Positions 43,389-51,903 of a DNA stretch of 64,000 nucleotides are shown piece by piece. Numbering within the stretch: the stretch's first letter is position 1; each line of letters starts with the position of its first letter. The notes below the pieces were generated by a model. That model made no database searches, was not told the DNA's origin, and saw only the letters and a program-made list of their open reading frames with translations. Both the position numbers and the translations under genes were made by a program. The stretch is from Paucilactobacillus kaifaensis (GTDB lineage Bacteria > Bacillota > Bacilli > Lactobacillales > Lactobacillaceae). Where the stretch lies: positions 1-64,000 of the forward strand of contig NZ_BJDM01000006.1 in NCBI RefSeq assembly GCF_005405145.1, in the 5' to 3' direction.

Positions 43389-44165
43389 GTGGAAAAAATT
43401 ACATCAGTACATAATCAACGTGTTAAAGATTGGAAAAAATTACAAACTAGAAAACAACGAACAAAAACAGGAACCTATTTATTAGATGGGTGGCATCTTA
43501 TTAATGAAGCTTTAAACAGCCAAACAGCAATTTTATCATTAATTGGGACCCAAGAGCAGTTTGAACTACACCCAGATATTTTAACACATGAGCTCGAAAC
43601 TTATGAGGTCACTAAAGAAATTATGGCAGATATTACTGATTCAGTCACGCCACAAGGAATTGCGGCAGTGGTTGCTAAGCCAACTGATGAATCAGAAATT
43701 CCCGCTGATTTGGCTGGAGCATGGCTATTGCTTGATCAGATTCAGGATCCAGGTAACATTGGTACCATGATCAGGACAGCTGATGCGGCTGGGTTTGTGG
43801 GTGTGGTAGCCGGTCATAAGACGGCAGATATATACGCACCCAAGGTGGTTCGCTCGATGCAGGGCAGTCAGTTCCATTTGCAACTTCGTCAGGGTAATTT
43901 GTTTAGCTGGCTGGAAAAGTTTAAACAAAATGGAATGCCAATTTATGGAACGGAATTAAATCAGGATGCACAAAATTTCCGTGAACTAACGCCTATTAAC
44001 AATTTTGCATTAATTATGGGAAATGAAGGTCATGGGATGCAATCAGACTTATTAGCTCAGACGACAAAAAACCTTTATATTCCCATGGATGGTCAGGCTG
44101 AATCTTTGAATGTTGCAGTTAGCGCCGGAATTTTAATGTTTCAGTTAAAACAAAATAACCACTAA
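43389..44165 (+). CDS. SpoU/TrmH-family RNA 2'-O-methyltransferase
   Basis: SPOUT methyltransferase that modifies a ribose 2'-hydroxyl in rRNA or tRNA. An N-terminal substrate-binding domain (about 1-95) begins VEKITSVHNQRVKDW. The C-terminal knotted domain has LLDQIQDPGNIGTMIRTADAAGF (motif 1 Asn/Arg), LIMGNEGHGM (motif 2) and PMDGQAESLNVAVSAGI (motif 3). 258 aa from GTG 43389, with GGAGTG upstream. The frame open back to 43209 covers the divergent gene and is rejected. The target nucleotide is unknown. Confidence 0.93.
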   Translation: MEKITSVHNQRVKDWKKLQTRKQRTKTGTYLLDGWHLINEALNSQTAILSLIGTQEQFELHPDILTHELETYEVTKEIMADITDSVTPQGIAAVVAKPTDESEIPADLAGAWLLLDQIQDPGNIGTMIRTADAAGFVGVVAGHKTADIYAPKVVRSMQGSQFHLQLRQGNLFSWLEKFKQNGMPIYGTELNQDAQNFRELTPINNFALIMGNEGHGMQSDLLAQTTKNLYIPMDGQAESLNVAVSAGILMFQLKQNNH

Positions 44166-44179
44166 TTAGGCAAAATGTT

Positions 44180-44207
44180 TTGCATTTTGAAAAAATGCGT
44201 GTATGAT
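44180..44207 (+). promoter_or_regulatory. Promoter of the HD-domain gene with an inverted repeat in its spacer
   Basis: TTGCAT (44180-44185), 16-bp spacer, TATGAT (44202-44207). GCATTTT / AAAATGC (44182-44188 with 44192-44198) is a 7-bp inverted repeat overlapping the -35 and spacer, perhaps an operator. Confidence 0.35.
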
Positions 44208-44236
44208 GTTCAAAGAATAAGGAAAAGGGGCAATCT

Positions 44237-44740
44237 ATGAAAGCAAATGCTTGGCAACAAGATCAAGAGTACCTCAGTTTGGTGGAGGATTTGTTAGAAC
44301 AACCAGCAGTCCAAAAGTTAGCTAATTATACTCAACATCATCACTCAGATCGACTACAACACTCCATTGCTGTTTCTTTTGACAGTTATGAACTGGCAAA
44401 AAAAATGAAGTTAGATTACAAGAGTGTTGCTCGGGCCGGGTTGTTGCATGATTTGTTTTACTATGATTGGCGCACGACTAAATTCAATTTAGGATCGCAT
44501 GCCTTTATTCATCCACGAGTGGCTTTGCGTAATGCAGAAAAGATTACTGAATTAAATGCGATGGAAAAAGACATTATCTTGAAGCATATGTTTGGTGCAA
44601 CACTGGCACTTCCTAAATATCGGGAGAGTTTGTTGGTGTCATTGGTTGATGATTATGAAGCGGAGCATGAATTTTTTGCACCGCTACGAAAAAAAGCCGA
44701 TGGGTTATATCACAAAATTAAAGTACGTGTATCAATTTAA
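44237..44740 (+). CDS. HD-domain phosphohydrolase
   Basis: A 167-aa HD protein. His residues in LQHSIAVS, ARAGLLHDLFYYDW (HD pair), and a later ILKHMFG fit the metal site. It is related to uncharacterised small HD hydrolases of lactobacilli (YfbR/YedJ-like size); the substrate, possibly a nucleotide, is not identifiable. It ends 27 bp before an HxlR regulator, so the two may be cotranscribed. Confidence 0.82.
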   Translation: MKANAWQQDQEYLSLVEDLLEQPAVQKLANYTQHHHSDRLQHSIAVSFDSYELAKKMKLDYKSVARAGLLHDLFYYDWRTTKFNLGSHAFIHPRVALRNAEKITELNAMEKDIILKHMFGATLALPKYRESLLVSLVDDYEAEHEFFAPLRKKADGLYHKIKVRVSI

Positions 44741-44767
44741 AGATGGCTCTAAATGGGAGGGCGAAGA

Positions 44768-45106
44768 ATGGATCAAATGGCAATAAATAAACCAATGGAC
44801 GATTTTACTCTTTGTCCAAAGTTTGAACAGACTTTTTCAATTTTGGGTAAAAAATGGAATGGATTAATTATTGAGGTCTTGTTAAATGAAGGTTCGTTAC
44901 GATTTAAAGACTTAGTGGTTAATGTTCCTAAATGTAGTGATCGAGTGTTGGTTGAACGCTTAAAAGAATTAGAACAAGATGGCATTGTAGCTAGAAACAC
45001 TTACAACGATTCTGGTAGAGTAGAATATTCTTTGACAGACAAGGGATTAGAACTCAGACCTGTTATGGATGCAGTTCATTCATGGGGTGACAAGTGGTTT
45101 GCTTAA
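44768..45106 (+). CDS. HxlR-family transcriptional regulator
   Basis: Winged-helix regulator of 112 aa. CPKFEQTFSILGKKWNGLIIEVLLNEGSLRFKDL and LVERLKELEQDGIVARN...YSLTDKGLEL form the HxlR/MarR-like DNA-binding domain; the single N-terminal Cys is typical of the family and can be redox-active in relatives. GGGAGG at 44755-44760 selects ATG 44768. No adjacent enzyme gene suggests its target apart from the HD gene. Confidence 0.9.
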   Translation: MDQMAINKPMDDFTLCPKFEQTFSILGKKWNGLIIEVLLNEGSLRFKDLVVNVPKCSDRVLVERLKELEQDGIVARNTYNDSGRVEYSLTDKGLELRPVMDAVHSWGDKWFA

Positions 45107-45114
45107 AATAACCC

Positions 45115-45143
45115 TTGACCATGGTTAAGTTATTAATTACAAT
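45115..45143 (+). promoter_or_regulatory. Promoter of the pheST T-box leader
   Basis: TTGACC (45115-45120), 17-bp spacer, TACAAT (45138-45143). Confidence 0.7.
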
Positions 45144-45144
45144 T

Positions 45145-45382
45145 AATAATGTTAAAAACGTTGATGGAAACTAGTAAAGGCTTAGCGTTCAAAAGGAAAC
45201 TATCGTCGTTGACTGAAAGCGGTAGTGGGCACTAACCTTGAATTTCACTTCCATAGTTGATACTTAAACAGTACTCCGGTTGATTACCGTTATGAATTGA
45301 CTTAAGTGTGTGTTAGTTGTTTTTGACACAAACTAGGGTGGTACCGCGATACTTCGTCCCTTTTATGGGACGGAGTTTTTTT
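45145..45382 (+). promoter_or_regulatory. T-box riboswitch, phenylalanine type
   Basis: Leader of pheST that senses uncharged tRNA-Phe. The T-box AGGGTGGTACCGCG is at 45335-45348. The stem I base pairs ATGGAA (45164-45169) with TTCCAT (45249-45254). A candidate specifier UUC is at 45244-45246, just 5' of the lower stem, in GAATTTCAC. A terminator follows: ACTTCGTCCC / GGGACGGAGT (45351-45360 with 45367-45376, one G-U), loop TTTTAT, T-run. The antiterminator would use the T-box and ACTTCGTCCC arm. Uncharged tRNA-Phe should allow read-through. Confidence 0.93.
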
Positions 45383-45405
45383 ATTTGCAGAAAAGAGGAG
45401 AACAG

Positions 45406-46452
45406 ATGGGACTTAAAGATAAACTGGATCAGTTACTTCAGCAAGGACTTTCAGAAGTTAAGGCTAGTTCAGATCTAGAAAAAATCAATGATATTCGGGT
45501 TAAGATGCTAGGTAAAAAAGGACCGATTACTCAAGTACTCCGTGGAATGCGTGAACTAAGTGCAGAGGAACGCCCTAAAATTGGACAGTTTGCAAATAAA
45601 GTTCGAGATGAATTGACTAGTGCAATTGAACAACGACGCAATGAACTTGAACAGGCCAAAATTAATGCGCAATTAGAGCATGAAAAAATTGATGTTACTT
45701 TGCCGGGCACTGCAATGGCACAAGGCCAACCGCATGTGATTCAGCAGATCATTGATCAACTAGTGGACTTGTTTATTGGCATGGGGTATGAAGTAGCCAC
45801 TGGCGACGAAGTTGAAGAGGATCGTTATAATTTCGAAATGTTGAATCTACCCAAAGATCACCCGGCACGTGATATGCAGGATACATTTTATATTACTCCT
45901 GAAACTTTAATGCGGACGCAGACATCGCCAATGCAAGCAAGAATGTTGGAAACGCATGATTTTAGTAAGGGACCTTTGAAAATGGTTTCGCCTGGAAAAG
46001 TTTATCGGCGGGATACTGACGATGCAACCCATAGTCATCAATTTCATCAGGTTGAAGGCATGGTAATTGGTAAGCATGTAACAATGGCTGACTTAAAGGG
46101 AACCTTGGAAGTTGTTGCACAAGAACTATTTGGTGATGAACTGGATGTCCGTTTACGACCAAGCTATTTTCCTTTTACTGAACCATCAGTAGAGGCTGAT
46201 ATTACTTGCTTTAACTGCCATGGCCGTGGGTGTGCAATTTGTAAACATACTGGTTGGATTGAGGTATTAGGAGCAGGCATGACGCATCCCAATGTTTTAA
46301 AAATGGCGGGAGTCGATCCTGACGTTTATGGTGGTTTTGCGTTTGGGCTAGGACCCGATCGATTTGCAATGCTGCGGTATGGAGTGGAAGATATTCGTGA
46401 TTTTTATCAAAATGATATTCGCTTCCTGACTCAATTTAATCAGAAAGGATAG
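45406..46452 (+). CDS. pheS: Phenylalanine--tRNA ligase alpha subunit
   Basis: Catalytic subunit that charges tRNA-Phe. 348 aa; an N-terminal coiled coil (1-80) for tRNA contact, class II core with motif 2 [27 protein letters not shown], and motif 3 [18 protein letters not shown] precedes ATG 45406; the earlier TTG at 45385 lies in the terminator tail. Controlled by the T-box leader and cotranscribed with pheT. Confidence 0.97.
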   Translation: MGLKDKLDQLLQQGLSEVKASSDLEKINDIRVKMLGKKGPITQVLRGMRELSAEERPKIGQFANKVRDELTSAIEQRRNELEQAKINAQLEHEKIDVTLPGTAMAQGQPHVIQQIIDQLVDLFIGMGYEVATGDEVEEDRYNFEMLNLPKDHPARDMQDTFYITPETLMRTQTSPMQARMLETHDFSKGPLKMVSPGKVYRRDTDDATHSHQFHQVEGMVIGKHVTMADLKGTLEVVAQELFGDELDVRLRPSYFPFTEPSVEADITCFNCHGRGCAICKHTGWIEVLGAGMTHPNVLKMAGVDPDVYGGFAFGLGPDRFAMLRYGVEDIRDFYQNDIRFLTQFNQKG

Positions 46453-46464
46453 GATGAATAAATT

Positions 46465-48882
46465 ATGAAAGTTTCGTATCAATGGTTACAAGAATATCTT
46501 GATCTACCTGAGAAGCCTGCTGACTTAGCAGAGAGAATTGCACGAACGTCAGTTGACATCAATGATGTTTATTCTCCTAGTGATGGGTTGACTAAGTTAG
46601 TAGTTGGGTTCGTTGATAGTGTTAAACCACACCCAGATTCTGATCACTTAACACTTTGTCAGGTTAATATTGGTGAGGGTAAGTTGGTTCAGATTGTTTG
46701 TGGTGCACCAAATATTCAGGCCAATAAAAATGTAATTGTTGCATTACCGGGTGCTCGGATTGGTAACAACATTAAAATCAAGCGGAGTAAAATGCGTGGC
46801 GAATTATCTGAAGGGATGATTTGTGCACTGCAGGAAATTGGATTTAGTGAACAAACTGCACCTAAAGCATACGACGAGGGAATTTGGTTTTTACCGGAGG
46901 ATGCTAAACCAGGTGAGTCTGTTTTTCCATATTTAGGGATGGATGATACAATCATTGACACTGATGTGACCCCTAACCGTGGTGATATGTTTAGTATGTT
47001 AGGCAATGTGAATGATATTGCTGCTTTTTATGGGCTGACACCGCATTTTAAGATGTTACCAGTTAAGGAAAATAGTGAGCAACAAGCCGAACAACTAATT
47101 AAAGTTAATATTGCAGATCAAAATTTGGCACCAACGTATAAAATGCGCGTGATTACAGATGTGACGATTAAAGATAGTCCGTTATGGCTCCAAATACGCT
47201 TGTGGAACGCAGGGATTAGACCGATTAGCAACGTTGTTGATGTGACAAACTATATTTTACTTAAGTATGGACAACCATTGCATAGTTTTGATTATGCTAA
47301 ATTACCCGATAAAACCATTGGTGTTCGTTTCGCTAAGGCGGGCGAACCATTTGTAACATTAGATGAAGATGAGCGTGAATTAACTTCTAATGATGTGGTG
47401 GTAACCGCTGGCGATCATCCAGTTGCTTTAGCTGGAACGATGGGTGGCCTGGAGACGGCAATTACGGATCAAACAACAAGTGTGGCACTAGAAGCTGCAA
47501 TTTTTGATCCAATTCTAATCCGTAAGCAAGCTCGTCGTCATGATCTACACAGTGAATCTTCCTCACGTTTTGAGCGAGGAATTAATCCTGAGACTGTTGA
47601 GACAGCGCTAAACGAAGCGGCAGAATTAATTGCTCAATTGGGTGATGCAAAAGTTACAACTGGAATTGTTACTGGAAGTGAACGGGCAATTAAGACGACG
47701 GAAGTTCCGTTAACAGTTGCACGAACAAATCACGTTTTAGGTACTGAATTAACAGTGGACCAAATTGCGGGCATTTTTAAACGACTAGCATTTGAATACA
47801 CTGAAACTGACGGTGAATTCTTGGTTAGTGTTCCTGCTCGTCGTTGGGATATCAGTATTGAGGCCGATTTATTAGAAGAAATTGCTCGTATTTATGGCTA
47901 TGATAACTTACCATCTACGTTGCCAGCTCAAACCAGTAATATTGGTGGTTTAAACGAGCGTCAACACTTTTTGCGAGCTTCTAGACGGGTTCTAGAAGGA
48001 TTGGGGTTGAACCAAGCCATAAGTTATTCTTTGACTACGGTAGAACAGGCCCAACAATTTGAGATTGTACGGCATGGCGAACCCATGAAATTGGATTATC
48101 CAATGAGCCAAGACCATGTGGCAACTAGAATGAGCTTAATTGGCGGCTTATTAAATGATGTTGCATATAATGCAGCTCGTAAGCAAGTCAATGTTAATTT
48201 GTATGAACAAGGCAGGATCTTTATCCCTACTGACAAGGACGTGCGGCCAGAGGAACAAGAACATATTGCTGGAGCAATTACTGGCCAGTTTACTAATAAG
48301 ACTTGGCATCATGAGGGGCAAGAAGCTGATTTTTACTTAATTAAAGGAATTGTAGAACAGTATCTAACTAACATGGCAATCAAAATGCAAGTTACTTACA
48401 GAGCTAATAGTAGCCGTCCTGAGATGCACCCAGGACGAACCGCTGATATTTTAATTGGCGAGTCGGTTGTTGGATACGTTGGTCAAATTCATCCCCAAAT
48501 GGCTAAAGAATATAAGATCGCATCAACTTATGTATTTGAACTGAATTTGGAGCAATTAGTGACACAGCCTAAAAAAGAGCGTCATTACCAAATGATTAGT
48601 AAGTATCCTACTATTACACGTGACATTGCGTTGTTGGTCGATGAAGATATAACAAATGCGGATATTCTAGATGTGATCAATGACAAGGGTGGCGCATATT
48701 TAACCGATGTAACTTTATTTGACGTTTACGAAGGAGCACATTTACCAGCTCACAAGAAGTCCCTTGCCTATACTTTAACTTATCAAGATAAAGAAGGTAC
48801 TTTGGTCGAAGAAAAGGTGAACCAAGCGTTTGATAAAGTAGTACAACAACTGATTAAACAGCTTAATGTAGAAGTTCGTTAG
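46465..48882 (+). CDS. pheT: Phenylalanine--tRNA ligase beta subunit
   Basis: Large subunit of the heterotetramer, 805 aa. Domain order: N-terminal tRNA-binding EMAP-like OB fold (about 40-150, HPDSDHL, GAPNI, GMICAL); B3/B4 editing domain with HDLHSESSSRFERG; B5 domain; class II-like core around 480-680; and C-terminal anticodon-binding domain (from about 710, SKYPTITRDIALLVDEDI). Full length. It starts 12 bp after pheS. Confidence 0.97.
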   Translation: MKVSYQWLQEYLDLPEKPADLAERIARTSVDINDVYSPSDGLTKLVVGFVDSVKPHPDSDHLTLCQVNIGEGKLVQIVCGAPNIQANKNVIVALPGARIGNNIKIKRSKMRGELSEGMICALQEIGFSEQTAPKAYDEGIWFLPEDAKPGESVFPYLGMDDTIIDTDVTPNRGDMFSMLGNVNDIAAFYGLTPHFKMLPVKENSEQQAEQLIKVNIADQNLAPTYKMRVITDVTIKDSPLWLQIRLWNAGIRPISNVVDVTNYILLKYGQPLHSFDYAKLPDKTIGVRFAKAGEPFVTLDEDERELTSNDVVVTAGDHPVALAGTMGGLETAITDQTTSVALEAAIFDPILIRKQARRHDLHSESSSRFERGINPETVETALNEAAELIAQLGDAKVTTGIVTGSERAIKTTEVPLTVARTNHVLGTELTVDQIAGIFKRLAFEYTETDGEFLVSVPARRWDISIEADLLEEIARIYGYDNLPSTLPAQTSNIGGLNERQHFLRASRRVLEGLGLNQAISYSLTTVEQAQQFEIVRHGEPMKLDYPMSQDHVATRMSLIGGLLNDVAYNAARKQVNVNLYEQGRIFIPTDKDVRPEEQEHIAGAITGQFTNKTWHHEGQEADFYLIKGIVEQYLTNMAIKMQVTYRANSSRPEMHPGRTADILIGESVVGYVGQIHPQMAKEYKIASTYVFELNLEQLVTQPKKERHYQMISKYPTITRDIALLVDEDITNADILDVINDKGGAYLTDVTLFDVYEGAHLPAHKKSLAYTLTYQDKEGTLVEEKVNQAFDKVVQQLIKQLNVEVR

Positions 48883-48898
48883 TTATCCAGTTAAAATC

Positions 48899-48938
48899 AA
48901 GAGTCTTATAATCATGAGAGTGAATATAAGGCTTTTTA
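48899..48938 (+). terminator. Terminator after pheT
   Basis: 12-bp stem AAGAGTCTTATA / TATAAGGCTTTT with two G-U pairs, 14-nt loop, T tail. Confidence 0.7.
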
Positions 48939-49029
48939 TTATTTCTATTAAAGTTTGTTATTAAAGTGTATCCAATATCACATTTTTTAGTATAATAGAA
49001 CAGATATTAAAAATAGGATGGTAAATGAG

Positions 49030-50136
49030 TTGAATAATAGTGAGAAACAGTCCGATAAAAAGAAGCGACCAAAAAAGTATTGGTGGTTGATTGGCGTGAT
49101 TGTGGTGCTAATCGGGATTTTTGGTGGGGCTAAGTATTATTTTGATAGTTCGATGGAGGCTGTCAATCCTGGAAGTTCGAAAACAGTACAGGTTAAGATT
49201 CCATTGGGAGCTACGAATAAAAAGATCGGACAGATTTTAGCTGACAAGCAGCTTGTAAAAAGTTCGTTTGTGTTTAACTACTATACTCAAACGCAAAAAA
49301 AAGTTGAGTTTAAAGCTGGATATTATTCTCTGAGCCCTGCGATGAACGTTAAAACGATTGCCAAAATATTAAAGCAGGGCGGTTCAACGACAGCTGTTTC
49401 TGGGTTAAAAGGGAAAGTACTAGTCCAAGAAGGACAGACGATTGATCAAATTGCAGCGACAGTTCAAAAGCAGACAAAATATTCGTCCAAAGATTTTTTG
49501 AAGTTGATGCAAAATGAAAGTTACCTTGAATCCTTGGCTAAAAAATACCCTAAGCTGTTAACTTCATCAATGAGCGCGCAAGACGTGCGTTATCGACTAG
49601 AAGGGTATTTATTTCCAGCAACTTATGATGTCTCGCACTTGAAGAGTTTGAAGGTATTAGTAAATGAAATGGTGGCAGCCGAAAACCAACAAATGGAACC
49701 GTACTATGCTAAAATCACGGCCAAACATCTTAGCGTGCAAGAAGTTTTGACACTAGCTTCCTTAGTGGAACGAGAAGGTGTTTCAAACTCAGATCGTACA
49801 AAAATTGCTGGAGTCTTTTTCAACCGACTAGACACTCAGATGCCACTTCAATCTGATATTTCTGTAATGTACGCTCTCAATACCCACAAGAAGAACTTAA
49901 CGTATAAAGATTTGAAGGTGGACTCGCCTTACAATTTGTACACAAATAAAGGGTATGGCCCTGGACCTTTTAACAGTCCTGGTATTCAGTCAATCAAAGC
50001 AGTTTTAAATCCTACGGCCCAAAATAAGAAGTATTTGTATTTTGTGGCTAATATGAAAACTGGTAAGGTTTATTATTCTAAAACATACGCACAACATCAA
50101 AAAATAACTACGAAATTAGCAAAAGACAATGACTAA
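49030..50136 (+). CDS. mltG: Endolytic murein transglycosylase MltG
   Basis: Membrane protein that cleaves nascent glycan, ending strand growth. One membrane segment near the N-terminus (WWLIGVIVVLIGIFGG), a LysM-like YceG region, and the catalytic motif LASLVEREG (Glu), followed by FFNRLDTQMPLQSD. TTG 49030 is chosen because AGGATGG lies upstream, whereas ATG 49018 abuts AGG directly; the difference is only four residues. TATAAT at 48991-48996 is the probable -10. 368 aa from TTG. Confidence 0.92.
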   Translation: MNNSEKQSDKKKRPKKYWWLIGVIVVLIGIFGGAKYYFDSSMEAVNPGSSKTVQVKIPLGATNKKIGQILADKQLVKSSFVFNYYTQTQKKVEFKAGYYSLSPAMNVKTIAKILKQGGSTTAVSGLKGKVLVQEGQTIDQIAATVQKQTKYSSKDFLKLMQNESYLESLAKKYPKLLTSSMSAQDVRYRLEGYLFPATYDVSHLKSLKVLVNEMVAAENQQMEPYYAKITAKHLSVQEVLTLASLVEREGVSNSDRTKIAGVFFNRLDTQMPLQSDISVMYALNTHKKNLTYKDLKVDSPYNLYTNKGYGPGPFNSPGIQSIKAVLNPTAQNKKYLYFVANMKTGKVYYSKTYAQHQKITTKLAKDND

Positions 50137-50166
50137 AGGGTAATTTTAAGGAGATGCAAAATTAGT

Positions 50167-50826
50167 TTGAATGCAAAAGTTAAACGACCAATCATCATCG
50201 GCGTAACTGGTGGTTCTGGTAGCGGTAAAACAACTGTTAGTCAGGCAATTTATAAGCAGTTGGCCGGTAAATCAATCATGATTTTACAGCAAGATACCTA
50301 TTATAATGATCAAACGCAGATGTCGATGGAAGAACGACAGGCAGTTAATTATGATCATCCACTAGCTTTTGACACTGATTTACTAATTAGTGATTTAAAA
50401 AAGTTGCTAAATAATCAATCGATTGAAATGCCAGTGTACAACTATGCAGAATTTACACGATCGTCTGAAACTATTTTAACCCAACCTCGCGACGTTATTA
50501 TTTTGGAGGGAATTTTGATATTAGACGATCAGCGGTTGCGTGACTTGATGGATATTAAAGTGTTTGTTGATACTGATGATGATATTCGTATTATCCGTCG
50601 GATCCAACGTGATATGCAAGAACGTGGCCGATCGTTGCAATCTGTAATTGACCAGTATTTAGCAACTGTTAAACCGATGTATCATCAATTCGTAGAACCG
50701 ACAAAACGCTATGCTGATATTATTGTCCCTGAGGGTGGTCAGAATACGGTGGCAATTGATTTATTGACAACTAAAGTTCGCGATATTTTGACCCAAAAAG
50801 GACACCAAGATTTAATGGCTGATTAG
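50167..50826 (+). CDS. udk: Uridine kinase
   Basis: Phosphorylates uridine and cytidine in pyrimidine salvage. P-loop [14 protein letters not shown] at about 13-26, [19 protein letters not shown], and R-rich lid [14 protein letters not shown]. 219 aa. TTG 50167 is the only in-frame start near the family N-terminus; AAGGAG at 50148-50153 is 13 bases away, further than usual. Confidence 0.95.
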   Translation: MNAKVKRPIIIGVTGGSGSGKTTVSQAIYKQLAGKSIMILQQDTYYNDQTQMSMEERQAVNYDHPLAFDTDLLISDLKKLLNNQSIEMPVYNYAEFTRSSETILTQPRDVIILEGILILDDQRLRDLMDIKVFVDTDDDIRIIRRIQRDMQERGRSLQSVIDQYLATVKPMYHQFVEPTKRYADIIVPEGGQNTVAIDLLTTKVRDILTQKGHQDLMAD

Positions 50827-50925
50827 GCGGTTTGTAATATAAAAAAATTATTATGGTTTACAATTAATGACGATCATGGTAGTGTGTTGATTGTCGAATT
50901 AATATTGAAATTTTAGAGGTGCGTT

Positions 50926-51402
50926 ATGGCAGAAGAAAAAACCTATCCGATGACATCGGATGGTAAAGCAAAATTAGAAGCTGAATTAGAAACATTGAAA
51001 ACTAAAACCCGCGCTGAGGTAATTGAACGAATTAAAATTGCCCGCAGCTTTGGTGACTTATCTGAAAACTCAGAATATGAGTCAGCTAAGGACGAGCAAG
51101 CCTTTATTGAAGGTCGAATTAGCACGATTGAGCATATGTTACAAAATGCTGAAATAATTGATAGTGAATCAGTTGCAAAAGATGAAGTTTCGCTTGGTCG
51201 TTCTGTAACGTTTAAGGAATTACCAGATGAGGAACCGGAAACATATACAATTGTGGGCCAATCAGAAGCAGATCCAATGACCGGTAAGATTTCAAACGAA
51301 TCGCCGATTGCAGTTGGACTTCTAGGACACAAGTTAAATGAAGAAGTGACAATTAAAATTCCCAGCGGTGATATGAAAGTTAAAATTATTTCAGTTGATT
51401 AA
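50926..51402 (+). CDS. greA: Transcription elongation factor GreA
   Basis: Rescues backtracked RNA polymerase by stimulating transcript cleavage. 158 aa: an N-terminal coiled coil with the acidic tip ([20 protein letters not shown], bearing the catalytic D/E pair) and a C-terminal FKBP-like domain (from about 85). Normal length. GAGGTG precedes the ATG. Confidence 0.97.
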   Translation: MAEEKTYPMTSDGKAKLEAELETLKTKTRAEVIERIKIARSFGDLSENSEYESAKDEQAFIEGRISTIEHMLQNAEIIDSESVAKDEVSLGRSVTFKELPDEEPETYTIVGQSEADPMTGKISNESPIAVGLLGHKLNEEVTIKIPSGDMKVKIISVD

Positions 51403-51405
51403 AAA

Positions 51406-51449
51406 AACAGGAGTGAGATGCAAGTATGCATTTTATTCTTGTTTTTTTT
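51406..51449 (+). terminator. Terminator after greA
   Basis: 17-bp stem (51406-51422 with 51427-51443, four G-U pairs), loop AGTA, T-run. Confidence 0.8.
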
Positions 51450-51524
51450 AATCATGTGGTAAACTTAATGCTGTAAATGTAAGCGGATTTATTAAGCATA
51501 ATTTAACCGAAGGGAAGCAGTCAG

Positions 51525-51830
51525 ATGCAATTAACAGTTACCGATCGTGCTAGTAAATGGTTTCAAGAGGAAATGGGACTTAGTCAAGGAATGGGTGTGC
51601 GCTTTTTTGGTAAGGTATATGGTAAAACACCTGTTCATAATGGGTTTTCACTAGGGATGTTTCGTGATGACCACCCAATTAGTCCAATTGTAGATACGGT
51701 TAAAGATGGTGTGCACTACTTTGTTGATGCCCAAGATGAATGGTTTTTTAAGGGCTTTGACTTTGGTGTCGACTATGATGAGAAAAGTGATGGGCCAACA
51801 TATCAATATACTAAAAATGGTGAATTATAA
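51525..51830 (+). CDS. HesB/YneR-like protein without cysteines
   Basis: A 101-aa protein of the HesB/IscA superfamily, YneR branch: MQLTVTDRASKWFQEEMGL, GVRFFGKVYGKTPVHNGFSLGM, YFVDAQDEWFFKGFDFGVDYDE. The three cysteines that bind Fe-S clusters in IscA are absent, so it is unlikely to act as an Fe-S carrier. Function unknown. Monocistronic, facing yfhO across a shared terminator. Confidence 0.85.
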   Translation: MQLTVTDRASKWFQEEMGLSQGMGVRFFGKVYGKTPVHNGFSLGMFRDDHPISPIVDTVKDGVHYFVDAQDEWFFKGFDFGVDYDEKSDGPTYQYTKNGEL

Positions 51831-51836
51831 GTATAA

Positions 51837-51880
51837 AAAAATGCCAGTTGATTTTTATTTAAAAATCAACTGGCATTTTT
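51837..51880. terminator. Bidirectional terminator, HesB-like gene and yfhO
   Basis: Perfect 20-bp inverted repeat (51837-51856 with 51861-51880), loop ATTT, A/T flanks. Confidence 0.92.
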
Positions 51881-51903
51881 GAATGCTTCAAAGTAAGATA
51901 CTT

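Noticed and set aside
50943-51332. 129-codon minus-strand frame within greA
   Set aside because: It is the complement of a confident greA gene and has no recognisable domain.
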